Of a DNA stretch of 10,650 nt, positions 1-6,872 are shown piece by piece. Below the pieces are notes generated by a model. The model did not search any database and was not told the DNA's origin. It saw only the letters and a list, made by a program, of their open reading frames with translations. How positions within the stretch are numbered: position 1 is the first letter of the stretch; each line of letters opens with the position of its first letter. The position numbers and the translations under genes are program-made. The stretch lies in NCBI GenBank assembly GCA_934546685.1, contig CAKTEB010000082.1, positions 1-10,650 of the forward strand, written 5' to 3'. This stretch comes from an uncultured Oscillospiraceae bacterium. GTDB taxonomy: Bacteria; Bacillota; Clostridia; Oscillospirales; Oscillospiraceae.

Positions 1-623
1 ATATAGGCCGCCCGTCGCTGGTGGAACTCGCTGGTGATCAGGGCGATGGCTTGCCGTGTGCCGCCCCGCCGGGAGATGATCTCCATGCTGTTCAGGAGAT
101 TTTCCCTTGTGGTCTCACTGCGATCCTCCAAAATCAGCCGCTGGGGATCCGCGCCCATGGACAGCAGCGTATCATACATGCACTTAGCCTCAGTCTCCGG
201 CTCATCGCCGCCCTGGCCCCCGGAGAGGATCACCATGGCGTGGGGATTCTGCTCCATAAACTCCATGGCCGCCGCCAGCCGGTTTCGCATGATCCGGGAG
301 GCGCTGCCGTTGTCATTGACCGCAGCACCCAGCACAATGGCGTAGTCCGCCTTTTTCGCGCTGTCCCAATCGGTCTGGCCGCTGACTGTGATCAAATTCA
401 TAGCCGCCATCAAAATCACCACTCCCGCCGAGGCTGTCACCGCAAGGATCTGGATCACCGTCTGCCGCCCCCTGCTGGGCTTCTGCCACAGCAGCGCCGA
501 CAGGCCCATGGCCGCCGCCAGAAGCAGCAGCACCGCGCCGGTGGCCTGCATATGGTAGGGCAGAAACAGCATCACGAGCCCCGCCGTTAAAAACAGCAGC
601 GTAAAAACCCATAGCTTCTTCAT
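1..623 (-). CDS. YdcF/SanA-like DUF218 membrane protein, partial (C-terminus off the left edge)
   Basis: I translated this by hand from the ATG at 623-621; about 207 residues are visible before the window ends. The N-terminus has three hydrophobic stretches (about residues 4-22, 27-46 and 56-77) that look like membrane helices. A soluble domain follows with DUF218 hallmarks: YAIVLGAAV near residue 93, then RNRLAAAMEF, VILSGGQGGDE, EAKCMYDTLLSMG, ETTRENL and ITSEFHQRRA. This is the YdcF/SanA/ElyC family, linked to envelope functions in some bacteria; its chemistry is not established and I infer no substrate. The start follows the ABC-F stop codon by one base, and the Shine-Dalgarno GGAGG lies in the last codons of that gene. 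The two are therefore almost certainly co-transcribed and perhaps translationally coupled. Family assignment is fairly secure; function is not. Confidence 0.85.
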   Translation of the reverse strand, partial: MKKLWVFTLLFLTAGLVMLFLPYHMQATGAVLLLLAAAMGLSALLWQKPSRGRQTVIQILAVTASAGVVILMAAMNLITVSGQTDWDSAKKADYAIVLGAAVNDNGSASRIMRNRLAAAMEFMEQNPHAMVILSGGQGGDEPETEAKCMYDTLLSMGADPQRLILEDRSETTRENLLNSMEIISRRGGTRQAIALITSEFHQRRAAY

Positions 624-624
624 G

Positions 625-2523
625 TTATGCCTCCAAATCCGCCGACAGCGTTTCCCACTGAGCGTACATCTCGTCCAGAGCTCCCTGGGCCTCCGTTTGG
701 GTGCTCAGAAGCTCCTGGAGCTTCGTATAATCCGAGGCCGCCTCCTGGATCTCCGTCTCCAGAGACGCCAGCAGCGCCTCCTGCTTTTCGATCTCACGCT
801 CCAGCTTGGCGATCTTCTTCTCCAGCTGCTTTACGTTTTTCTTCTGGGCTGCCTCCTGGGTGATGACCCGTTCCTTCTTCTCCTTGGGGGCCTTCACCTG
901 CTGGGGCTGCTGGGCCGCCTGACGCTCCTTCATGGCCTTGAACTGCCGGTAGGTACCCTTGAAGTCGGTGATCTTTCCGTCCTCCAGCTCCCAGATCCGG
1001 CTGGCAAACTGGTCGATGAAATATCGGTCATGGGACACAAACAGCAGCGTGCCGGTAAAGCCCGCTACGGCGTTCTCGATCCACTCCCGGGAGGCAATAT
1101 CCAGATGGTTGGTGGGCTCGTCCAGGATCAGAAGGTTGATTTCCTCGTCCATGAGCATACACAGTCTCAGGCGGCTCTGCTCGCCGCCGGACAGGGCCGC
1201 CACGGGCTTGAACACATCCTCACCTGAGAACAAAAATGCCCCCAGGCGGTTCCGCGCGGTCTGTGTGGAGTAGTTTTTCTCATAGATCATGGTATCCAGG
1301 ATGGATCGCTCCGGGTGCTCGAAGTGGATGATCTGGGGCAGATAGGCCAGCTTCACCGAGGGACCGAATTTGATCTTGCCGCCGGTGGGCTTCTCCTCCT
1401 TCATCAGGAGCTTCAGGAACGTGGACTTTCCGGTGCCGTTGTCGCCCAGAAGTGCGATGCGCTCGCCGCCCTGGACCAGCAGATTCACGTCCGAAAACAG
1501 CGTCCGATCCTCAAAGCTCATGGAAAGATCCCGGAGCACCAGCACCTCATCGCCATGGAATTCCCGCTGACCAAAGGAGGCCTGCATGGTTTTCTCCTTG
1601 GTGGGCCGCTCGGTCTTTTCGATGCGGTCAATGCGGCTCTGAATGCTCATGGCCCGGCGGTACAGGGTGCGGTTGTTGATGCCCCAGCCCTTCATGCGCT
1701 CCATGGTATGGCTCAGCTGGGCGATCTTCGCCTGCTCCTGCTCATACTGCTTCAGCTGGAGCTCGTACCGGGCCTCTTTCTCCTCCACATAGAAGGAGTA
1801 GTTGCCGGAGTAATACTCCGCCTTGCCGCCCCGGAGCTCCACGATCCGGGTCACCACCTGATCCAGGAAATACCGGTCATGGGAGATGGTCAGCACGGTG
1901 CCCTTAAATTTTTGCAGGTACTCCTCCAGCCACTCCACGCTCTTCATGTCCAGATGGTTGGTGGGCTCGTCCAACAGCAGGATGTCCGTCTCCTCCAGCA
2001 GGAGCCGGGCCAGGTTCACCCGGGTCTTCTCGCCGCCGGAGAGCATGGTGAAATCCTGGGCGCGCATGTCCTTGGGGATGCCCAGGCCGTTGCAGATCTT
2101 ATCCACGCCGACGTCCATCTCATAGCCGCCGCCAGCCTGATAGCGGCTGCCCAGCCGGTCATATTCCTTGAGCATGGCGTCTGTGACCTCATGGGTCATC
2201 TGCTCCTCCAGCTGCTCCATTTTTCTCTGGATGCTCCGGAGCTCATGGAAGGCGCAGCGGAGCACATCCTCCACGGTGTAGCCCTGGGGATAGCGGGGGA
2301 TCTGAGAGATCAGACCTACCTTTTTTCCGGGCGCGATCTCCACGGTGCCCTCATCATAGCCGATCTCATCGGTGAGGATCCGGAACACAGTGGTCTTGCC
2401 AGCGCCGTTTTTTCCCAAAAGGCCCACGCGCTCGCCCTGCTGGACCTCAAAGGTGAGTCCGTCTAAGAGGTTCTTGCCCACCTCAAAGGACTTCACCAGA
2501 TCTTTTACATAAATGTCTACCAT
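625..2523 (-). CDS. ABC-F family ATP-binding protein (YdiF/YfmR/Uup-like), translation-associated
   Basis: A 632-residue soluble protein with two ATPase domains and no membrane segments, as in ABC-F proteins, which act on the ribosome rather than in transport. Domain 1: Walker A GKNGAGKTT (37-45), signature LSGGEKTR (161-168), Walker B ILLLDEP (181-187, catalytic Glu186). A helical, basic linker follows (about 240-325, with RTLYRRAMSIQSR), the part that reaches toward the P-site tRNA in the family. Domain 2: Walker A GDNGTGKST (360-368), signature LSGGEQSR (444-451), Walker B LLILDEP (464-470, Glu469). A charged Lys/Glu-rich coiled coil ends the protein (about 556-630), as in Uup/YdiF types. 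I chose ATG 2523-2521 because AGGAAGA precedes it and the family begins here; the frame stays open upstream to a TTG at 2625, but that would translate the hairpin. It could be a housekeeping translation factor or an antibiotic-resistance ABC-F; sequence alone does not decide. Confidence 0.93.
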   Translation of the reverse strand: MVDIYVKDLVKSFEVGKNLLDGLTFEVQQGERVGLLGKNGAGKTTVFRILTDEIGYDEGTVEIAPGKKVGLISQIPRYPQGYTVEDVLRCAFHELRSIQRKMEQLEEQMTHEVTDAMLKEYDRLGSRYQAGGGYEMDVGVDKICNGLGIPKDMRAQDFTMLSGGEKTRVNLARLLLEETDILLLDEPTNHLDMKSVEWLEEYLQKFKGTVLTISHDRYFLDQVVTRIVELRGGKAEYYSGNYSFYVEEKEARYELQLKQYEQEQAKIAQLSHTMERMKGWGINNRTLYRRAMSIQSRIDRIEKTERPTKEKTMQASFGQREFHGDEVLVLRDLSMSFEDRTLFSDVNLLVQGGERIALLGDNGTGKSTFLKLLMKEEKPTGGKIKFGPSVKLAYLPQIIHFEHPERSILDTMIYEKNYSTQTARNRLGAFLFSGEDVFKPVAALSGGEQSRLRLCMLMDEEINLLILDEPTNHLDIASREWIENAVAGFTGTLLFVSHDRYFIDQFASRIWELEDGKITDFKGTYRQFKAMKERQAAQQPQQVKAPKEKKERVITQEAAQKKNVKQLEKKIAKLEREIEKQEALLASLETEIQEAASDYTKLQELLSTQTEAQGALDEMYAQWETLSADLEA

Positions 2524-2541
2524 AATTTCTTCCTGTCCGTG

Positions 2542-2637
2542 AAAAAGGCCGTTACCGCGGCGGGAGCCCATGCGGCCACACACCGATAAAGCAGTGCGCT
2601 GCCGCGGGGTCTCCCCTCCCCGCAATAACGGCCTTTT
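2542..2637 (-). terminator. Large imperfect palindrome, probable guaB terminator / ABC-F leader hairpin
   Basis: AAAAGGCCGTTA at 2543-2554 pairs with TAACGGCCTTTT at 2626-2637. After a 2-base mismatch the stem continues with GCGG (2557-2560) against CCGC (2620-2623). Further in, CCC..GCGGC (2567-2576) can pair with GCCGC.GGG (2601-2609). Nearly the whole segment thus folds into one rod. Read on the minus strand, the stem ends in TTTTT (2546-2542), so it fits a Rho-independent terminator for guaB, whose stop is about 11 bases upstream. TTTT also follows on the plus strand, so it may work both ways. It lies in the 5' leader of the ABC-F gene, 19 bases before its start. Confidence 0.65.
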
Positions 2638-2648
2638 ATATGATCGAA

Positions 2649-4124
2649 TTAGCCTCTGGAATAGTTGGGTGCTTCCTTGGTGATGGTAATGTCATGGGGG
2701 TGGCTCTCGATGAGACCAGCGCTGGTAATGCGTACGAACTGGCCTCTGGCCTGGAGCTCGCCGATGGTGGGGCAGCCGCAGTAGCCCATGCCGGAGCGGA
2801 TGCCGCCCAGCAGCTGGTACACGGTGTCGGACAGGCTTCCCTTATAGGGCACCCGGCCCTCGACGCCCTCAGGCACCAGCTTGGAGTTGCCCTCCTGGAA
2901 ATAGCGGTCCTTGGAGCCCTGTGCCATGGCAGCCATGGAGCCCATGCCGCGATATACCTTGAACTGACGGCCCTGATAAATCTCGGTCTCTCCGGGGCTC
3001 TCCTCGCAGCCGGCCAGCATGGAGCCCATCATAACGGTGGAGGCACCAGCTGCCAGAGCCTTGACAATGTCGCCGGAATACTTGATGCCGCCGTCGGCAA
3101 TGATCGGCACGCCGTACTGCTTGGCAGCGCAGGCCGCGTCATAGATGGCGGTGACCTGAGGCACGCCGATACCGGCCACCACACGGGTGGTGCAGATGGA
3201 GCCGGGGCCGATGCCTACCTTTACGCAGTCGGCTCCAGCCTCGATGAGGGCCTTGGTGCCGTCATAGGTGGCCACGTTGCCGGCAATGAGCTGGGCATGT
3301 GGGAACTGCTTCTTGATGTTCCGCACGCACTCCAGAATGTTCTTGGAATGGCCGTGGGCGCTGTCCAGAGCCAGCACATCGGCACCGGCCTCCAGCAGGC
3401 CGCCAGCACGCTCTACCACGTCGGCGGTAACGCCGATGGCAGCGCCGCAGAGCAGTCGGCCGGACTCGTCGCGGGCAGAATTGGGGTATTTGTCAGCCTT
3501 CTCGATATCCTTGATGGTAATGAGGCCCTTGAGGCGGAAATCCTTATCCACAATGGGGAGCTTCTCGATCTTGTTCTTCCGCAGGATCTCCTTGGCCTCC
3601 TCCAGGGTGATGCCCTCAGGGGCCGTCACCAGGTTCTCATGGGTCATGACCTCATGGATAGGCCGGGAGAGATCGGTCTCAAACTTCATATCGCGGTTGG
3701 TGATGATGCCTACCAGTTTCCGGTCATCCACGCAGATGGGAACGCCGGAGATCTTATATTTGCCCATCAGGTTGTCCGCGTCCTGAAGGGTGTTGTCAGG
3801 AGCCAGATAGAAGGGGTTGGTAATGACGCCGTTCTCAGAACGCTTTACCATATCCACCTGCTCGATCTGCTGCTCAATGGTCATGTTCTTGTGGATAATA
3901 CCGATGCCGCCCTCTCTGGCCATGGCAATGGCCATCTTGTACTCGGTAACCGTATCCATGGCAGAGGAAAGCAGAGGGATGTTCAGGTGGATCTTCTTTG
4001 TGAGTTGGGTGCCCAGGGAAATCTGGCGGGGCACGACTTCACTGGCCGCGGGAATCAGCAGCACATCGTCAAAGGTCAGGCCTTCCTTGCAAAACTTCTG
4101 CGTCGGATTGTCATTTACCATCAT
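2649..4124 (-). CDS. guaB: Inosine-5'-monophosphate dehydrogenase
   Basis: A 491-residue cytosolic enzyme of normal bacterial length that oxidises IMP to XMP with NAD+, the committed step of guanine nucleotide synthesis. The (beta/alpha)8 barrel is interrupted by a CBS-domain pair at about residues 95-210. Visible motifs: DSAHGHS (254-260, NAD-site Asp254), GIGPGSICTTR with catalytic Cys311, ADGG (343-346) and MMGS (365-368) for IMP binding, and the mobile flap with KDRYFQ (405-410, Arg407-Tyr408). It starts MM; the first ATG is favoured because AAAGGAG lies 8 bases upstream. It has its own sigma-A promoter right after the thioesterase stop and a probable terminator after its own stop, so it is mainly a single-gene unit. 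I see no purine riboswitch in the short leader. The key residues are intact and I see nothing odd. Confidence 0.98.
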   Translation of the reverse strand: MMVNDNPTQKFCKEGLTFDDVLLIPAASEVVPRQISLGTQLTKKIHLNIPLLSSAMDTVTEYKMAIAMAREGGIGIIHKNMTIEQQIEQVDMVKRSENGVITNPFYLAPDNTLQDADNLMGKYKISGVPICVDDRKLVGIITNRDMKFETDLSRPIHEVMTHENLVTAPEGITLEEAKEILRKNKIEKLPIVDKDFRLKGLITIKDIEKADKYPNSARDESGRLLCGAAIGVTADVVERAGGLLEAGADVLALDSAHGHSKNILECVRNIKKQFPHAQLIAGNVATYDGTKALIEAGADCVKVGIGPGSICTTRVVAGIGVPQVTAIYDAACAAKQYGVPIIADGGIKYSGDIVKALAAGASTVMMGSMLAGCEESPGETEIYQGRQFKVYRGMGSMAAMAQGSKDRYFQEGNSKLVPEGVEGRVPYKGSLSDTVYQLLGGIRSGMGYCGCPTIGELQARGQFVRITSAGLIESHPHDITITKEAPNYSRG

Positions 4125-4172
4125 GCAAATCTCTCCTTTGTGTGTCCGTAGGTTAGTTCATAGTATTCTGTT

Positions 4173-4201
4173 ATTCTACTCATTTTGCTCTGCTTCGTCA
4201 A
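4173..4201 (-). promoter_or_regulatory. Sigma-A promoter of guaB
   Basis: On the minus strand, TTGACG (4201-4196) and TAGAAT (4178-4173) are separated by exactly 17 bases. The predicted start is near 4166, giving a leader of about 40 bases. The -35 box lies 8 bases past the thioesterase stop. Confidence 0.8.
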
Positions 4202-4208
4202 GGTTAAT

Positions 4209-4946
4209 TCAAACATACGGCTGAAATTGTAGGGTTGCCTCAAAGCGGCGTTTCCCATCGTCGCTGCATCCGTCAATATAACAATGCTCTCCCACTAAAA
4301 CCCGGCAGATCTCCATGGTCTCCCCGGCCCTGCACTCCTGGGAATAGTTGAGCTGGAGCTGGGAGACGAACTTTCCCTCCAGATCCCGGGCGCTGAGGGC
4401 GTCCATAAGCACGTCGGCGTATTTGGTATTGTTCATATGTCCGTTCACATCCAGATCCGAATAACGGACGGTTCGGTCATAGACATGCTGCTTCCCCTTA
4501 GGGCTGCGGATCAGCCGGAGCTGCCGCTCCTTCACCTGCTCCGGAGGCTTCGACACGGCGATATTCTCAATGGAGCTGGGACGGAGCATCTTCCGGTTAT
4601 CGATATCCGCCACCACCCAGGCTGCCACCGCCTCGCCCACGGGCTCACTGCCCACCAGCAGGTCGTAGTCCCGGTAGACGATCAGGCTCCCCGCCCCCCG
4701 GTGCCAGGTCCGGATGGTCAGCTGCTCTCCCGCATGGAGAGGGCGCTTTAGCTGATACCACACCCGGGCCAGGATCCAGCAGGCGTGATACTCCGCCACC
4801 AGATAGTCCCGATCCATATGGAGCAGCGCCGCGTGATCCGTGCCCATCTCCTGGAGCAGCTGGAGCATGGCCGATGGCCGGATGCTGTCGTAGAGATCCA
4901 CAAAGGAGCTGCCGATCTCATAGGTTTTCGTATAAATCTCATTCAT
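4209..4946 (-). CDS. Acyl-ACP thioesterase (FatA/FatB-type, double hot-dog fold)
   Basis: A 245-residue cytosolic protein of the bacterial acyl-ACP thioesterase family, which hydrolyses acyl-ACP to free fatty acid and ACP and so ends chain elongation. N-terminal hot-dog half: EIGSSFVDLYDSIRPSAMLQLLQEMG and WILARVWYQLKRP. Second half: SDLDVNGHMNNTKY (163-176). Asp166, Asn168, His170 and Glu204 (in NYSQEC) have the same spacing I recall for the plant FatB catalytic set Asp281/Asn283/His285/Glu319. There is no signal peptide or membrane segment. ATG 4946-4944 is preceded by GAGG at 9 bases. It is transcribed divergently from the DUF6062-type gene, has a strong promoter and ends just before the guaB promoter. 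Chain-length preference cannot be read from the sequence. Confidence 0.92.
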   Translation of the reverse strand: MNEIYTKTYEIGSSFVDLYDSIRPSAMLQLLQEMGTDHAALLHMDRDYLVAEYHACWILARVWYQLKRPLHAGEQLTIRTWHRGAGSLIVYRDYDLLVGSEPVGEAVAAWVVADIDNRKMLRPSSIENIAVSKPPEQVKERQLRLIRSPKGKQHVYDRTVRYSDLDVNGHMNNTKYADVLMDALSARDLEGKFVSQLQLNYSQECRAGETMEICRVLVGEHCYIDGCSDDGKRRFEATLQFQPYV

Positions 4947-5017
4947 AATATCGATCCTCGCTGAAAATCCACTGGTATTTCCCCAGTTTTTCCTGTATAC
5001 TAAGCACTAGAGATTCG

Positions 5018-5033
5018 GTTCAAACCGTTGAAC
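5018..5033. promoter_or_regulatory. Inverted repeat at the thioesterase transcription start, candidate operator
   Basis: GTTCAA, four bases, TTGAAC: a perfect 6-bp inverted repeat. An overlapping second dyad, CGGTT-CA-AACCG, sits at 5016-5027. It begins about two bases downstream of the predicted thioesterase start (~5035), a position suited to repression. It does not match the FapR consensus. It contains TTGAA/TTCAA halves, but in the opposite order to the FabT site, so I name no regulator. Confidence 0.35.
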
Positions 5034-5041
5034 TCGTAAAC

Positions 5042-5070
5042 ATTATACACAATTCTCCGAGAATAATCAA
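5042..5070 (-). promoter_or_regulatory. Sigma-A promoter of the acyl-ACP thioesterase gene
   Basis: On the minus strand, TTGATT (5070-5065) and a perfect TATAAT (5047-5042) are 17 bases apart. The predicted start is near 5035 and the leader about 89 bases. I find no comparably good promoter for the divergent plus-strand gene; TATACT at 4996-5001 has only a poor -35. Confidence 0.8.
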
Positions 5071-5113
5071 GGCGGCGTATCCTCCGGGATCCCCGCCGGA
5101 AAGGCGGCACACC

Positions 5114-5830
5114 ATGGCAGAACAGCTCTATACCATCCCCATCAACGAGGCCTTTGACGAAAAGGAGGGCTGTCCCCTCTGCCGCCTGCGGCAGAAGCTG
5201 GAGGATCAGAGCCTCAAATACATCATGGGCGCGGCCATGATGGAGCCCGACGTGCGCATCGTCACCAACAAGCTGGGCTTCTGCCGGACGCACTTTCACA
5301 AGATGCTGGGCATGGGAAACCGGCTGAGCCTGGCGCTGATGCTGGAGAGCCATCTGGATTCCGTTTCCGCCCTGGTGCCGGAGCCCTCCGATCAAAAGCC
5401 CGGGCGCTTGGGCAAGCTCAAAAAATACGACGGCGACTCCCCTGCCCCGGCCCTGACGGCCCAGGCGGAGAGCTGCTATGTATGCCGCAGAGCCGCCGAC
5501 TTTGAGAAGAAATATGTGTCCAATATCATCTACATCTGGAAAAAGGACGAGAGCTTCCGGGAAAAGCTCCGCGCCCAGCCCTATTTCTGTCTGGAGCACA
5601 CCGCCGCTCTGCTGGAGCAGGGGCAAAAGGAGCTCAGCGAGGTCAATTACCTGACCTTCTCCCAGGATCTCCTGGAGCTTTCCCGGAAGGAGCTCACGGA
5701 GCTCCGGAAGCACGTCACCGAATTCTGCCGGAGCTTTGACCACGAAAATGCAGGAAAGCCCCTGAGCCCCGAGGCGAAAAACGCCGTGGAGGACGCGGTG
5801 GCATTTCTGTCCGGCGATTTCCCTCGCTGA
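5114..5830 (+). CDS. DUF6062-type protein with two CxxC/CxxH modules
   Basis: A 238-residue protein, probably cytosolic, with no signal peptide or membrane helix. From memory it resembles the uncharacterised Clostridia family DUF6062, starting with a YTIPINEAF-type motif and containing GAAMMEPDVRI. Two similar modules are visible: CPLC (Cys20, Cys23) with FCRTH (Cys57, His60), and CYVC (Cys121, Cys124) with FCLEH (Cys159, His162). The loops between the Cys pairs and the CxxH are 33 and 34 residues, which suggests an internal duplication with one metal site, most likely zinc, per half. The C-terminus is charged and helical (LSPEAKNAVEDAVAFL). The start is supported by GGAAAGGCGG about 6 bases upstream. 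It is the only plus-strand gene, divergent from the thioesterase and convergent with spo0A. Its function is unknown and the neighbours do not settle it. Confidence 0.85.
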   Translation: MAEQLYTIPINEAFDEKEGCPLCRLRQKLEDQSLKYIMGAAMMEPDVRIVTNKLGFCRTHFHKMLGMGNRLSLALMLESHLDSVSALVPEPSDQKPGRLGKLKKYDGDSPAPALTAQAESCYVCRRAADFEKKYVSNIIYIWKKDESFREKLRAQPYFCLEHTAALLEQGQKELSEVNYLTFSQDLLELSRKELTELRKHVTEFCRSFDHENAGKPLSPEAKNAVEDAVAFLSGDFPR

Positions 5831-5847
5831 CCCTTTCTCCTCCATAC

Positions 5848-5890
5848 AAACACGCCAGCCCTGCCAACGAGCAGGACTGGCGTTGTGTTT
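5848..5890. terminator. Bidirectional terminator between the DUF6062-type gene and spo0A
   Basis: CGCCAG (5853-5858) pairs with CTGGCG (5877-5882) and CCTGC (5860-5864) with GCAGG (5871-5875), around a 6-base loop with one internal mismatch. Flanking AAACA and TGTTT can extend the stem. TTTTATTT follows on the plus strand and a short T run on the minus strand. It lies between two convergent stop codons (5830 and 5922). Confidence 0.88.
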
Positions 5891-5921
5891 TATTTCAGCA
5901 GATGTTAGGTTTCCGGTTCCA

Positions 5922-6701
5922 TCACAGGGTCATGAGGCCGCTGTTCTTGAGCTGGAGCTGGAGCTTATCGGCAATCAGGGCGATGAACTCAGAATTAGTG
6001 GGCTTGCCTTTGGAAGTTGATACAGTGTAACCGAAGTACTTTTGCAGGGTATCCAGGTCGCCCCGGTCCCAGGCCACCTCGATGGCGTGGCGAATGGCGC
6101 GCTCCACTCTGGAGGGCGTGGTGCCGAAGGCCTTGGCCACCTGGGGATAGAGCACCTTGGTGATGGCGTTGATGACGTCCATATCGTCCACAGCGATCAT
6201 AATGGCCTGACGCAGGTACTGATAGCCCTTGATGTGCGCCGGAACGCCGATCTCGTGGATCACGCTGGTGACCATGGTCTCAATGGCGTTCTGCCGCTTC
6301 AGCGCGTTGATATTCCGCATGGCCGGAGCGGATGCCCGGAGCATCTCCAGATTCTTCATGACCGCTTCCATGGAGCAGGGCTTCATCATGAAATAGCTGA
6401 CGCCCAGCTCCGCCATCTGGCTCATGAGATAGTCGCTGGCAAAGGTAGTGGTGACCATCACAGCGGGCTCCAGCTTCATGGAGCGCATATTCCGCAGGAC
6501 GCCCAGGCCGTCGAGACCCGTGAGCATGGGATCCAGGATCAGGATATCCGCATTGGTGCTCCGCACCAGATCCAGAATTTCTTCTCCGTTGCCGGACACG
6601 CCCAGCACGCGGAAGGCGCTGCTCTGATTCAATGTATCCTTCAGGGCTCCGGCAAAGCTCTCATTACCGTCCGCAATTACAACACCGAGTACTGTTTCCA
6701 T
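5922..6701 (-). CDS. spo0A: Sporulation master regulator Spo0A
   Basis: A 259-residue response regulator that, when phosphorylated, binds 0A boxes and starts endospore formation. Receiver domain (about 1-122): IADGN (9-13), phosphoacceptor Asp57 in ILDPMLTGLDG, Thr84/Thr85, and Lys107 in YFMMKPCS. After a short linker comes the Spo0A-specific DNA-binding domain (about 140-255), with the near-invariant recognition region TTPSRVERAIRHAIEVAWDRG. Start: GGAGG 9 bases upstream of ATG 6701. Oddities: the usual Asp-Asp of the acidic pocket is Asp-Gly (Asp11-Gly12), and the usual proline four residues after the phosphoacceptor is Thr61. It has its own sigma-A promoter with two 0A boxes upstream, so autoregulation is likely. 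It sits alone: no spoIVB is upstream, where many Bacillus and Clostridium genomes have it. Identity is secure. Confidence 0.97.
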   Translation of the reverse strand: METVLGVVIADGNESFAGALKDTLNQSSAFRVLGVSGNGEEILDLVRSTNADILILDPMLTGLDGLGVLRNMRSMKLEPAVMVTTTFASDYLMSQMAELGVSYFMMKPCSMEAVMKNLEMLRASAPAMRNINALKRQNAIETMVTSVIHEIGVPAHIKGYQYLRQAIMIAVDDMDVINAITKVLYPQVAKAFGTTPSRVERAIRHAIEVAWDRGDLDTLQKYFGYTVSTSKGKPTNSEFIALIADKLQLQLKNSGLMTL

Positions 6702-6746
6702 AAAATATATCCTCCCCCTGCCCCGTAACAGGCAGTTTTTATAGTT

Positions 6747-6758
6747 CGTAAGCTTACG
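6747..6758. promoter_or_regulatory. 12-bp perfect palindrome at the spo0A transcription start
   Basis: CGTAAGCTTACG is perfectly self-complementary and covers the predicted spo0A start (~6757). A palindrome this short can occur by chance in a 10-kb window; only its position makes it a candidate operator. Confidence 0.25.
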
Positions 6759-6763
6759 CCCTT

Positions 6764-6792
6764 AATTTACCATAAAAATCCATTCTGTTCAA
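6764..6792 (-). promoter_or_regulatory. Sigma-A promoter of spo0A
   Basis: On the minus strand, TTGAAC (6792-6787) and TAAATT (6769-6764) are 17 bases apart. The predicted start is near 6757 and the leader about 55 bases. Confidence 0.6.
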
Positions 6793-6833
6793 TCATTTTC
6801 CTGCATTTTTCTTCCAAATACTTTTTTATCATA

Positions 6834-6851
6834 TTCGACAAAATTCGTCAA
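6834..6851 (-). promoter_or_regulatory. Two tandem Spo0A boxes upstream of spo0A
   Basis: On the minus strand the sequence TTGACGAATTTTGTCGAA contains two exact matches to the 0A box TTGNCGAA (6851-6844 and 6841-6834), in the same orientation and 10 bases apart, one helical turn. They lie about 40-60 bases upstream of the predicted -35 and just past the terminator of the preceding gene. This fits Spo0A dimer binding and autoregulation. Confidence 0.75.
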
Positions 6852-6872
6852 GGGGGTTCGGACAAAAAATAG

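Noticed and set aside
1315..2466. 383-codon open frame on the plus strand
   Set aside because: Antisense to the ABC-F ATPase gene; no recognisable domain and a Leu/His/Gln-rich shadow composition.
2524..2625. N-terminal extension of the ABC-F protein from a TTG at 2625 or an ATG at 2571
   Set aside because: It would translate the palindrome, neither start has a Shine-Dalgarno, and ABC-F homologues begin at the ATG at 2523, which has AGGAAGA upstream.
2640..4151. 503-codon open frame on the plus strand
   Set aside because: It is exactly antisense to guaB, whose protein is unmistakable. The translation is Gly/Ala/Leu/His-rich with no family motif, a codon-bias shadow.
4971..4987. ACTGG/CCAGT hairpin followed by a T-run on the plus strand
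   Set aside because: The stem has only 5 bp and no plus-strand gene ends there, so it is too weak to call a terminator.
5000..5845. 281-codon open frame on the minus strand
   Set aside because: Antisense to the DUF6062-type gene, whose CxxC/CxxH pattern and ribosome site show that the plus strand is coding.
6782..6802. Sigma-H promoter for spo0A (AGGA ... GAAT on the minus strand)
   Set aside because: The 13-base gap between AGGA and GAAT is about 4-5 bases too short for the sigma-H consensus; the overlapping sigma-A promoter fits better.
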